NCBI GenBank assembly: GCA_021802085.1
Contig: JAKAAZ010000208.1
Span: forward strand, 1-6,304
DNA length: 6,304 bases
Source of the DNA: Acidobacteriota bacterium
GTDB taxonomy: Bacteria; Acidobacteriota; Terriglobia; Terriglobales; Acidobacteriaceae
Direction: 5' to 3'
In this document: positions 1 through 6,181 of the stretch, piece after piece
How the letters are laid out: every line of letters starts with the position of its first letter
Numbering within the stretch: the stretch's first letter is position 1
Position numbers and translations under genes: made by a program
Notes under the pieces: generated by a model
What the model saw: only the letters and a program-made list of their open reading frames with translations
The model's database searches: none
Told to the model about the DNA's origin: nothing

Positions 1-663
<663 letters not shown>

Positions 664-687
664 GCTTCCTCCATCGTCCTATGTTCG

Positions 688-701
688 GTCGCCGAGGCGA
701 C
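688..701 (-). other. Small hairpin in the murI-fabI gap
   Basis: A perfect inverted repeat with 6-base arms, GTCGCC and GGCGAC, lies between the murI stop and the fabI ribosome binding site. It could also fold as a 5-bp stem with a CTCG tetraloop. No run of U follows on the minus strand, so it does not look like an intrinsic terminator. It could act as an mRNA processing or stability element between the two cistrons, or be chance in GC-rich DNA. Confidence 0.3.
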
Positions 702-730
702 TGCCTTACGCAGAATACCAGCGCCAGCCG

Positions 731-1588
731 CTAACCGCCGAGATCGATCAGATCCACCCGCTCGATGGGCTGGCCCAGAAAGCGGCTCCCCAGGGTGCGG
801 AATTTGTCGACCGAGTCTGTGGCAAAAAAATGACAGCGCCCCAGGTCCGCATCTCGTCCGCTTGCGTGTGCTGTCGGCAGCGCCGGCAAGTCCCGACGCA
901 CCCGCGTTGCCGTCGTTTCCGCCGAATCCAGAATCGTAATGCCCTTGGGTAAAGTTTCCTCCAGCAGCCCGCGCAGCAACGGATAATGCGTGCATCCCAG
1001 CAGCACCGTATCGGGTGCCAACCCAGCCTCGTTCGCTGCCGCTCGAGCTTCTTCCAGATAGATACGCAGCACCTCCCGCGTCACTGGAGATTCGATCCAT
1101 CCTTCCTCGATCAGCGGCACCAGCAGCGGACAGGCTTTTTCCACGCTGCGCAGCCCGTGCGCGGCGCACGCCTGCGCGTACGCATGGCTCTCGACCGTCG
1201 CCTGCGTGGCCAGCACCAGCACGTCGCGGCTCACGCTCGCGGCGGCGGCGCTGTCGGCCCCCGTTTCAATCACGCCCAGCACGGGCATATGCGCCGCCGA
1301 GCGAATTGCATCCAGCGCCAGCGCGCTCGCCGTATTGCACGCGATCACCAGATAGTCCGCGCCATAGGATTCCAGCAGCAGCGCGCTTTCCACCGCGTAA
1401 CGCGCCACCGTTGCCTTCGACTTCGACCCGTAGGGCAGCCGCGCCGTATCGCCAAGATAAAAAAATTCCGCGCCGGGAATCTGCGGCAGCAGCGCCCGCA
1501 GCACCGTCAGGCCGCCGAATCCGGAGTCGAACACGCCAATACGAATCGGGTCCGTCTTCGCCGCGTCGCTCGTTTTCCGATCGTTCAA
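731..1588 (-). CDS. murI: Glutamate racemase MurI
   Basis: This cytoplasmic, cofactor-independent enzyme interconverts L- and D-glutamate and supplies D-Glu for the peptidoglycan stem peptide. The 285-residue product is slightly longer than the usual 255-275 because of a short polar N-terminal extension. Family motifs are complete: FDSGFGG at residues 20-26 (D21, S22 in the substrate pocket), GDTARLPYG at 46-54, the first catalytic cysteine C84 in ACNTAS, and the second, C199, in GCTHYPLL with H201 beside it. The start is an unusual TTG (1588-1586) that overlaps the TGA stop of the GerMN gene as TTGA. It is supported by GGGGAG at 1600-1595, 6 bases upstream, and no better start exists before the DSGFGG motif. 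The stop is TAG at 733-731. The overlap implies translational coupling to the GerMN cistron, and the TTG start may keep synthesis modest. Confidence 0.96.
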   Translation of the reverse strand: MNDRKTSDAAKTDPIRIGVFDSGFGGLTVLRALLPQIPGAEFFYLGDTARLPYGSKSKATVARYAVESALLLESYGADYLVIACNTASALALDAIRSAAHMPVLGVIETGADSAAAASVSRDVLVLATQATVESHAYAQACAAHGLRSVEKACPLLVPLIEEGWIESPVTREVLRIYLEEARAAANEAGLAPDTVLLGCTHYPLLRGLLEETLPKGITILDSAETTATRVRRDLPALPTAHASGRDADLGRCHFFATDSVDKFRTLGSRFLGQPIERVDLIDLGG

Positions 1589-2259
1589 GGCTGGCTCCCC
1601 GCTGGCTTCTGCTGGTCCGAGGGTTCCCCTTGCGGACTTGCGGCATCGGGTGTCGCTGCGCCCGGAACATCGTTGGCCGTCAGGTAGGTCCGGGTCAAAT
1701 CCGCGTGTCCGGCCAGCGTCTCCCTCGGGTGTCCATCGACCAGAAACCTCACCTGCGCAATTTGCGGCAAATTCGCGTGCAGGGTTCCCAGGACCGAGAG
1801 CAGCGTCAGCGTTTCCACCAGAATCCCCGAGGGGTGATGGTCGACAAAACCCGCGCTCAGATTGATCACCGCCAGTTGCTGCGAACCGGCTGGCGTTGCC
1901 TCCGGCACGGGCAGCAGGAACACGTCGCTGACCGCCGAAACGGCCGCCAGCGGATGCGGAGATCCCGGCTGGGCGTATTCCGCAAACAGATCATTCAGCA
2001 AGGTTCGCGCCCGCGTGGTCGTCTCCTCCGGCAGCGCGAGCTGCTCTTGTACCGGCGCCAGCGATCCATCTTCGTCATTCGCAATCATCAGCGTCGTGTC
2101 CACCGGCGGTGCTTCCACGGGAACGGGCATGGGCGCGGCATCCGGCACGGCGGCAAGCTGGTCCTGCGCCCGTGCCCGCATACGGATCAGGTATGCAGCC
2201 ATCAGCACGGAGCAGACCAGCAGCACCCATAAAATGATTTTTTGATAGCGCGGAATCAC
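1585..2259 (-). CDS. Membrane-anchored GerMN-domain protein
   Basis: The 224-residue protein has a short basic N-terminus (MIPRYQK), one hydrophobic segment at about residues 8-25, a basic stop (RMRARAQ), and then an Ala/Pro-rich stretch at about 35-75. This predicts a single-pass inner-membrane protein with a periplasmic C-terminal part. Residues of about 80-195 fit a GerMN domain, best seen in the AVINLS strand (130-135), the helix GILVETLTLLSVLGTL (145-160) and the QVRFLVDG strand (169-176). The tail after 197 is low-complexity Pro/Gln/Ser. GerMN is named after Bacillus GerM, a germination/sporulation protein; its biochemical function is not established, and a binding or scaffolding role near peptidoglycan is inference. 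The start is GTG 2259-2257, overlapping the amidase stop as GTGA, with GGAGG (2272-2268) 8 bases upstream. The same frame is open much further upstream to 3069, but that stretch lies on top of the amidase gene and has no family similarity I can see. Confidence 0.87.
   Translation of the reverse strand: MIPRYQKIILWVLLVCSVLMAAYLIRMRARAQDQLAAVPDAAPMPVPVEAPPVDTTLMIANDEDGSLAPVQEQLALPEETTTRARTLLNDLFAEYAQPGSPHPLAAVSAVSDVFLLPVPEATPAGSQQLAVINLSAGFVDHHPSGILVETLTLLSVLGTLHANLPQIAQVRFLVDGHPRETLAGHADLTRTYLTANDVPGAATPDAASPQGEPSDQQKPAGSQP
1595..1600 (-). promoter_or_regulatory. Ribosome binding site supporting the TTG start of murI
   Basis: GGGGAG on the minus strand lies 6 bases before the TTG at 1588-1586, within the 3' end of the GerMN gene. 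It is the main support for a non-ATG start in the TTGA overlap. Confidence 0.65.
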
Positions 2260-3149
2260 GGCTGCAGCCTCCACTCGCCACGCCAGGCGATCAAGGCCTC
2301 GTCCAGAGATTCGAGTATCTTCTGCTGGTAGCCCGCATCGGTCAGCGGCGTGTTCGCGTCCAGAGGCGCTACCTCGATGGCCACGGCTGGGCACGCCATG
2401 CTGTCCATCGGCATCAGAGACGTTCGACTCACCAGCACCGGGATCTGCCGGCGGGTCAGCGCCGCGTCGAAGTCCGACTCCAGCCGCAGGCTTTGCGTCC
2501 CGTAGGCCGCCTGCGCTGTCTGCCAGGGCAAAAATGCCCGTCGAGGATCTGCCTGCGCGACCGCCGCCAGGGAAGAAGTAAACAAATGAACGCCGTTCCC
2601 GCTGGAGGTCGCATGCAGCAGAATGCAGGCGGATGCGTGGGTGCGGTTTGCGGTCTCCGCGCGCGCATCGTTGTCCAGCGCGACGTCGGCATCCCGCGTG
2701 AACACGAAGCGAATGCCCTGCTCGCTGAGCATCGCCCGCAACCGCATCGCCAACGCAAGTGTGTAGCTTTTCTCCGGTCCCGCCGTACCCAACATCGCTC
2801 CGCTGTCCGTGCCGCCGTGGGCTGGGTCCAGCAGCACCAGAAATCGCGCCGCGGGCGCGCGTGGCTGCACAGGCGCCGGAGCCATGGTCTGCGCGGCTGT
2901 CCCTGAAGATGCCCCCGATCCCACAGGCACCGTCGGTACTGGAGTCGAAGGCGGCGGTACAGTCGAAGACGGAGGCACTGTGACGGACGGCGGCGATGTC
3001 TGCTGCGCGCCAGCCATCGAGACGCAACAGAGGCACAACACCCCAGCCAGTGCGAATCGCATCACCCATTCCAGCCTGCTCGGTCGCAGCTTCGCCGCTC
3101 TCGCCCGCTGCTTCGCCGCTGTTTCTTCCACCGGCTCAATCCAACGCAT
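2256..3149 (-). CDS. Secreted N-acetylmuramoyl-L-alanine amidase (Amidase_3 / AmiC-like)
   Basis: The enzyme is predicted to hydrolyse the bond between N-acetylmuramic acid and L-alanine in peptidoglycan, outside the cytoplasmic membrane. The 297-residue frame contains a signal peptide at residues 30-48 (hydrophobic core FALAGVLCLCCV, likely cleavage after AGA-48, no proper lipobox). A Pro/Ser/Thr linker follows (about 50-100), then the catalytic domain (about 102-292). Zinc ligands are H111 in DPAHGGTDSGA, E126 in GPEKSYTLAL and H179 in LLHATSS. The catalytic glutamate is E259 in VAIEVAPL. The position after H179-A180 is Thr where many relatives have Asn. ATG 3149 gives a 14-base overlap with the upstream gene but puts 29 polar residues before the signal peptide. 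Starting at M30 (ATG 3062-3060) would give a standard signal peptide, but I see no clear ribosome binding site there, so the start is uncertain. Overlaps with both neighbours argue for one operon. Confidence 0.9.
   Translation of the reverse strand: MRWIEPVEETAAKQRARAAKLRPSRLEWVMRFALAGVLCLCCVSMAGAQQTSPPSVTVPPSSTVPPPSTPVPTVPVGSGASSGTAAQTMAPAPVQPRAPAARFLVLLDPAHGGTDSGAMLGTAGPEKSYTLALAMRLRAMLSEQGIRFVFTRDADVALDNDARAETANRTHASACILLHATSSGNGVHLFTSSLAAVAQADPRRAFLPWQTAQAAYGTQSLRLESDFDAALTRRQIPVLVSRTSLMPMDSMACPAVAIEVAPLDANTPLTDAGYQQKILESLDEALIAWRGEWRLQP
2268..2272 (-). promoter_or_regulatory. Ribosome binding site that fixes the GTG start of the GerMN gene
   Basis: GGAGG on the minus strand lies 8 bases before the GTG at 2259-2257. 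It sits inside the last codons of the amidase gene. It decides the start because the reading frame itself is open for 270 further codons upstream. Confidence 0.75.
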
Positions 3150-4473
3150 AAATCGTCAGGCCGCTCAACAGCTTCGGGTAAAAGTCGGTCGACTTCTGCG
3201 GCATCACATCGCCCGCGAACGCGACTTCCCGCAACTGATCGAGCGTCACCGGATTCATCAGGAACGCAATGTCCGCATCTCCCGCGCGCGCCTGCTGCAC
3301 GGCATCGCCGGCTTCCCGCACATAGCGCAAGTGGCTCTGGTCGAGCACCGCCTGCGCCGAAATTCCCAGCACGCCCTCCAGCACCACCGAATGCAACTGC
3401 ACTACGTCCAGCCGTCTCTGCCGCTCCGGCTGATCGGTCAGGCGAGCTTTGACAGCCTCCTTCTTCGCTTGCAGCAGATGAGTGCCAGCCCGCGTGACCG
3501 CGACAAAACTGGTGCCCGTCTTTCCCGCTTCGGCAAGCTGGCGCAGCAGTTCCGCGGTTTCGCTGTCGGCGGGCATGGCCTGCACGTCGAAATACTCCGC
3601 CGCGCGTCGCAGAAACGCCGACGCATCGAACTCCTTCAGCCCGTGCACCACCCGGTGCGTCGGCAAAATCGTCAGTCCCTTGGCATCCATGTTCACGAAC
3701 GTCATCATGGCCGCCGCTTCCGGATACGGCGGCTGCGGCAGATTGCCCGCCGGACGCTCCGCCGGTGCGCTCGTTGCCTGCGCCGCGCGTTCGCGGCCAT
3801 AGTTCAGCGCGGTTTCGTAGCGGTGGTGGCCATCCGCGATGATCAGTTTCTTGTTCTGCATGGCGCTCAGCAGCAGGTTGATCTTGCCCGGCTCGGAAAT
3901 TTTCCAGACACGATGCAGCACCCCGTATTCATCCGTCACTTCAATGTCCGGCGCGGGCGGATTGGCAAATAGAAGTTGCTCCGCCGTCAGCCCCGGATCG
4001 GAATACAGCATGAAGATTTGCCCAAAGTGCGCACGCGTGGCGCGCAGCAGATTCAAACGGTCCGACTTGGGCTTCGCCAGTGTCCGCTCATGCCGGAAGA
4101 CGATGCCCTGGCTGTAGTCGGCCAGCTCGCCCAGCGCAATGAATCCTCGCCGCTCCTGCGTCTTGCCCGGCACGCCCGGGACCTCATACCGTTGTGAGTA
4201 CGCGTAAATCGACGCCTCATTGTCCTGCGTCAGGACGCCCTCTTTGCGCCAGTCGGCCAGGTTCTCCCCCGCTCGCGTGTACACATTGTTTTCTTCGGAA
4301 TCGAACAATTCAGGCAGCCCGAGAATTATCCGCACCAGATTGTAGGGGCTGCGATGGTAATACGACTGCTGCATTGCCGGCGAAATTTTGTCGTAGGGCT
4401 GGGTCACAACGTCTTCGGCGTGGACCAGGCCGGGATTGTAACGGAAGGCGCGAAACGGATAAATGCGGGTCAT
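3136..4473 (-). CDS. DUF1015 family protein (function unknown)
   Basis: This 445-residue cytoplasmic protein (no signal peptide or membrane segment) matches the DUF1015 family along its full length. The N-terminal block is IYPFRAFRYNP (4-14) followed by VVTQPYDKIS (22-31). A conserved middle block runs HERTLAKPKSDRLNLLRATR (128-147). The hallmark IADGHHRYETAL is at 212-223, with LPTHRVVHGL at 270-279, and the C-terminus has MPQKSTDFYPKLLSGL (424-439). The biochemical role of the family is not settled. The DGHHR core resembles the active-site motif of ParB/sulfiredoxin-fold kinases that phosphorylate free serine (SbnI, SerK), so a small-molecule kinase role is a possibility, by analogy only. 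The start chosen is ATG 4473-4471, where the conserved block begins, with AGGAG (4489-4485) 11 bases upstream. A TTG at 4512 in the same frame adds 13 non-conserved residues and is less likely. It is the first gene of the leftward cluster and overlaps the amidase by 14 bases. Confidence 0.92.
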   Translation of the reverse strand: MTRIYPFRAFRYNPGLVHAEDVVTQPYDKISPAMQQSYYHRSPYNLVRIILGLPELFDSEENNVYTRAGENLADWRKEGVLTQDNEASIYAYSQRYEVPGVPGKTQERRGFIALGELADYSQGIVFRHERTLAKPKSDRLNLLRATRAHFGQIFMLYSDPGLTAEQLLFANPPAPDIEVTDEYGVLHRVWKISEPGKINLLLSAMQNKKLIIADGHHRYETALNYGRERAAQATSAPAERPAGNLPQPPYPEAAAMMTFVNMDAKGLTILPTHRVVHGLKEFDASAFLRRAAEYFDVQAMPADSETAELLRQLAEAGKTGTSFVAVTRAGTHLLQAKKEAVKARLTDQPERQRRLDVVQLHSVVLEGVLGISAQAVLDQSHLRYVREAGDAVQQARAGDADIAFLMNPVTLDQLREVAFAGDVMPQKSTDFYPKLLSGLTIYALD

Positions 4474-4774
4474 GGTGGTGCGAACTCCTGTCAGTTCAGG
4501 CGCAGCCTGCAATCAGGCGGAGAATGTGCGACGCTGTTATCCCCGATTCTATCGCAGCGTCTGGCTCCTTTTTTCGCCGGGCCCTCGCTCCGGGCATGAA
4601 AAGAAAGGACAAACCACATCGCTCCCGCTTGCCTATCCGGCTGCGCGCATAGGACTATGGAGGAAGAGGCTTCGCGTGGGTCAACACGCGCGCGCCGTGG
4701 CTTTCATTGCTTTCAGTGCATCCTAAGTATTTTGACCTGCATCACGAGGTGTGTACCCAGCGAGATGTGGGTAC

Positions 4775-4800
4775 CCCAGGTCTCGATTTTGAGACCTGGG
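4775..4800 (+). repeat. Perfect 10-bp hairpin, possible dispersed repeat unit
   Basis: The arms CCCAGGTCTC (4775-4784) and GAGACCTGGG (4791-4800) pair perfectly around the loop GATTTT. The preceding CGAGA (4761-4765) can also pair with TCTCG (4781-4785), so two mutually exclusive folds are possible. No T-run follows the right arm, so it is not a typical intrinsic terminator. From memory, similar 'CCCAGGTCTCG...TTTGAGACCTGGG' hairpins are scattered through intergenic DNA of Acidobacteriaceae genomes. That would make this a REP/MITE-like copy, but it occurs only once in this window, so the repeat status is inference. Confidence 0.6.
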
Positions 4801-4883
4801 ATTCTCCAGTGCTCGTGCGCCGCGACGGACGAGAACGCGCTGGCACATTCCAGGTACACCCCTGAGGGGCCGCTTTTTCGTCT

Positions 4884-4888
4884 AAGGA
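4884..4888 (+). promoter_or_regulatory. Ribosome binding site of the VWFA gene
   Basis: AAGGA lies 4 bases before the ATG at 4893. It is short and close to the start, so initiation may be moderate. It supports the start chosen, which is also directly followed by a signal peptide. Confidence 0.5.
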
Positions 4889-4892
4889 CCGT

Positions 4893-5957
4893 ATGCCTGC
4901 TCGCAACTCGAAGCCGTACTGTAGGGCGCTGCTGCTGCTCGCGCTGGCGTCGATCTCGATCTTTGCCGGCAGCGCGTTTGCCCGGCAGCCCTCCGGTTCC
5001 GCGACGCATCCCGCGCAGAACGCGCCGGCCGCCGGTCACCCCGCGCCGCCAGCGGTTCAGTCCGGACCCAATGGCGAGTTCACCTTCCGAACATCCGTCA
5101 GCGAGGTGGTCCTCTATGCCACCGTCATTGATCGCCACCAGAACCTGGTGACCACCCTGACCAGCCAGGATTTTCGCGTCTATGAGAATAATGTCCTCCA
5201 GCCGATCTCCTCGTTCAGCCAGAAAGATGTTCCCGTGTCGATGGCCATCCTGGTGGACAATTCCGGTTCCATGGCGGGGAAGCGGGCGGCCGTCAACCGT
5301 GCCGCAATCGACCTGGTGCGGGCGTCCAACCCGCAGGACGAAGCCTTTATTGTCAATTTTTCCGACGAGGCGTACCTCGATCAGGACTTCACCTCCGACG
5401 TCGGTCTTCTGGAAAAAGGTCTGAGCCACATCGATTCCGCGGGCGGAACGGCGCTCTACGATGCCGTCATCGCCGCGGCGGACCATTTGTCGAAACACGC
5501 CAAGCGCTCCAAGCAGGTGATTCTGATTATTACGGACGGAGAAGACAATAGCTCCGGCGCCACTCTCGCCCAGACCGTCCGCCGAATCCAGGACCTCAAC
5601 GGCCCCATCGTCTACTCCATCGGCTTGCTCTATGACGAGCCCAACGGTCAGGGCGGCCGCCAGGCGCGCAAGGCCCTGCAAACCCTCAGCGACCAGACCG
5701 GCGGCATCGCGTTTTTTCCGAAATCCCTCGATCAGGTGGACGCCATCGCCGAGGAAGTGGCGCGCGACATTCGCCATCAATACATCATCGGCTATCATCC
5801 CACCCAGCCCATCCGCCAGGGCGGGTATCGCGCCATCCGCCTCGACGCCAAAGCCAAAGGCCTCGGCAATCTCACCGTCCGCACCCGAGCCGGCTATTTC
5901 GCCAATCCGTCCACCACCCAATCCGTTCCGCCCAACGCCGTCCCAGCGCATCCCTGA
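4893..5957 (+). CDS. Secreted VWFA-related domain protein (acidobacterial type)
   Basis: The 354-residue protein starts with a signal peptide (basic RNSKPYCR, hydrophobic ALLLLALASISIFAG, likely cleavage after AFA-30). A Pro/Ala-rich spacer (about 31-60) and a short beta-rich region (about 62-110, containing LTSQDFRVYENN) come next, then a von Willebrand factor A domain (about 114-300). The metal-ion-dependent adhesion site is intact: D122-x-S124-x-S126 in VDNSGSM, T186 in AGGTALYDA, and D215 in IITDGEDNS. It therefore probably binds a divalent cation and mediates protein-protein contact outside the cytoplasm. The layout, including the HQYIIGYHP strand (295-303) and the GYRAIRLDAKAKG segment (311-323), matches the 'VWFA-related Acidobacterial domain' family, often present in many copies per genome. 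The ligand is unknown. There is no C-terminal anchor, so it should be periplasmic or released. It is divergent from the cell-wall cluster, ends in TGA at 5955-5957, and has no co-directional partner in the window. Confidence 0.92.
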   Translation: MPARNSKPYCRALLLLALASISIFAGSAFARQPSGSATHPAQNAPAAGHPAPPAVQSGPNGEFTFRTSVSEVVLYATVIDRHQNLVTTLTSQDFRVYENNVLQPISSFSQKDVPVSMAILVDNSGSMAGKRAAVNRAAIDLVRASNPQDEAFIVNFSDEAYLDQDFTSDVGLLEKGLSHIDSAGGTALYDAVIAAADHLSKHAKRSKQVILIITDGEDNSSGATLAQTVRRIQDLNGPIVYSIGLLYDEPNGQGGRQARKALQTLSDQTGGIAFFPKSLDQVDAIAEEVARDIRHQYIIGYHPTQPIRQGGYRAIRLDAKAKGLGNLTVRTRAGYFANPSTTQSVPPNAVPAHP

Positions 5958-6181
5958 TTCAGTTGCAATTCTGCGAAGAAGACAGGTCTCATAGGCGAGG
6001 CAGGGGTCACCTGGCACACGGGTTATACTGGCGCGGGGCCGTGAAAGCAAAACGGGTAGCATGGATCAATGGTATTCAGGATGGAACTTGGCCAAAGGAA
6101 GGTAGATAGCGATGAGCAACGAATCTAGATTCTTCAATCTTTATTCGTAGACAAAAATAGTTCAACAAACATGCAGAAACA
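5958..6181. other. Intergenic region between converging genes, turning AT-rich
   Basis: These 224 bases lie between the VWFA stop and the stop of the partial gene at the right edge. The first 100 bases resemble the GC-rich surroundings. A good -10-like TATACT occurs at 6024-6029 but lacks a recognisable -35. From about 6060 the DNA is clearly poorer in GC, and 6121-6180 has only 18 G/C out of 60. No intrinsic terminator with a T-run is visible for either converging gene. Two tiny frames (6041-6109 and 6112-6150) are too short to call. Confidence 0.55.
6121..6132. repeat. Perfect 12-bp palindrome in AT-rich DNA
   Basis: GAATCTAGATTC equals its own reverse complement. It lies in the most AT-rich part of the window. 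A dimeric regulator site, a fragment of a mobile-element end, or chance are all possible. It has no loop, so an RNA terminator is unlikely. Confidence 0.4.

Larger units (their letters stand above)
4474..4892. other. Divergent intergenic region with candidate promoters in both directions
   Basis: These 419 bases separate the leftward DUF1015 cluster from the rightward VWFA gene, so both transcripts should start here. I see no convincing gene. For the leftward transcript, TAGAAT at 4551-4546 (minus strand) is a plausible -10 box about 70 bases before the start codon, without a clear -35. For the rightward transcript, TTGCTT (4707-4712) and TATTTT (4729-4734), 16 bases apart, form a weak candidate. 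The part from about 4741 to 4892 would then be a structured 5' leader holding the hairpin at 4775-4800, a GGGTACCC palindrome (4769-4776), and a small CCCC-TGA-GGGG stem (4859-4869) followed shortly by TTTTT (4874-4878). All promoter calls are by eye. Confidence 0.4.

Noticed and set aside
1015..2232. 405-codon plus-strand frame across murI and the GerMN gene
   Set aside because: The product is extremely Arg/Pro/Ser-rich with no motif, while the minus strand encodes two recognised genes over the same bases.
2850..3000. Short degenerate repeats in DNA, possible tandem repeat array
   Set aside because: They are explained by the Pro/Ser/Thr-rich linker of the amidase. The units are imperfect and in frame, with no repeat structure independent of coding.
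2260..3069. 270-codon upstream extension of the GerMN reading frame
   Set aside because: It would lie wholly over the amidase gene in another frame of the same strand. A ribosome binding site and GTG at 2259 place the start at a 4-base overlap, directly before a membrane segment.
2809..3972. 387-codon plus-strand frame across the amidase and DUF1015 genes
   Set aside because: It has an Arg/His-rich composition and no domain, and it lies opposite two well-supported genes.
4859..4878. CCCC-TGA-GGGG stem followed by TTTTT as an intrinsic terminator or attenuator
   Set aside because: The stem has only 4 bp, and four bases separate it from the T-run. It also lies directly before the VWFA ribosome binding site. 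It is too weak to call as a terminator and is mentioned only as part of the leader.
6000..6050. Possible tRNA or small structured RNA near TATACT
   Set aside because: I could not fold a cloverleaf or find a T-loop motif, and only a 4-bp CAGG/CCTG inverted repeat is visible.
4713..6062. 449-codon open frame on the minus strand, antisense to the VWFA gene
   Set aside because: It is the mirror of a clear VWFA-domain gene with signal peptide and MIDAS. The translation shows no recognisable domain. Long antisense frames are common in GC-rich DNA.
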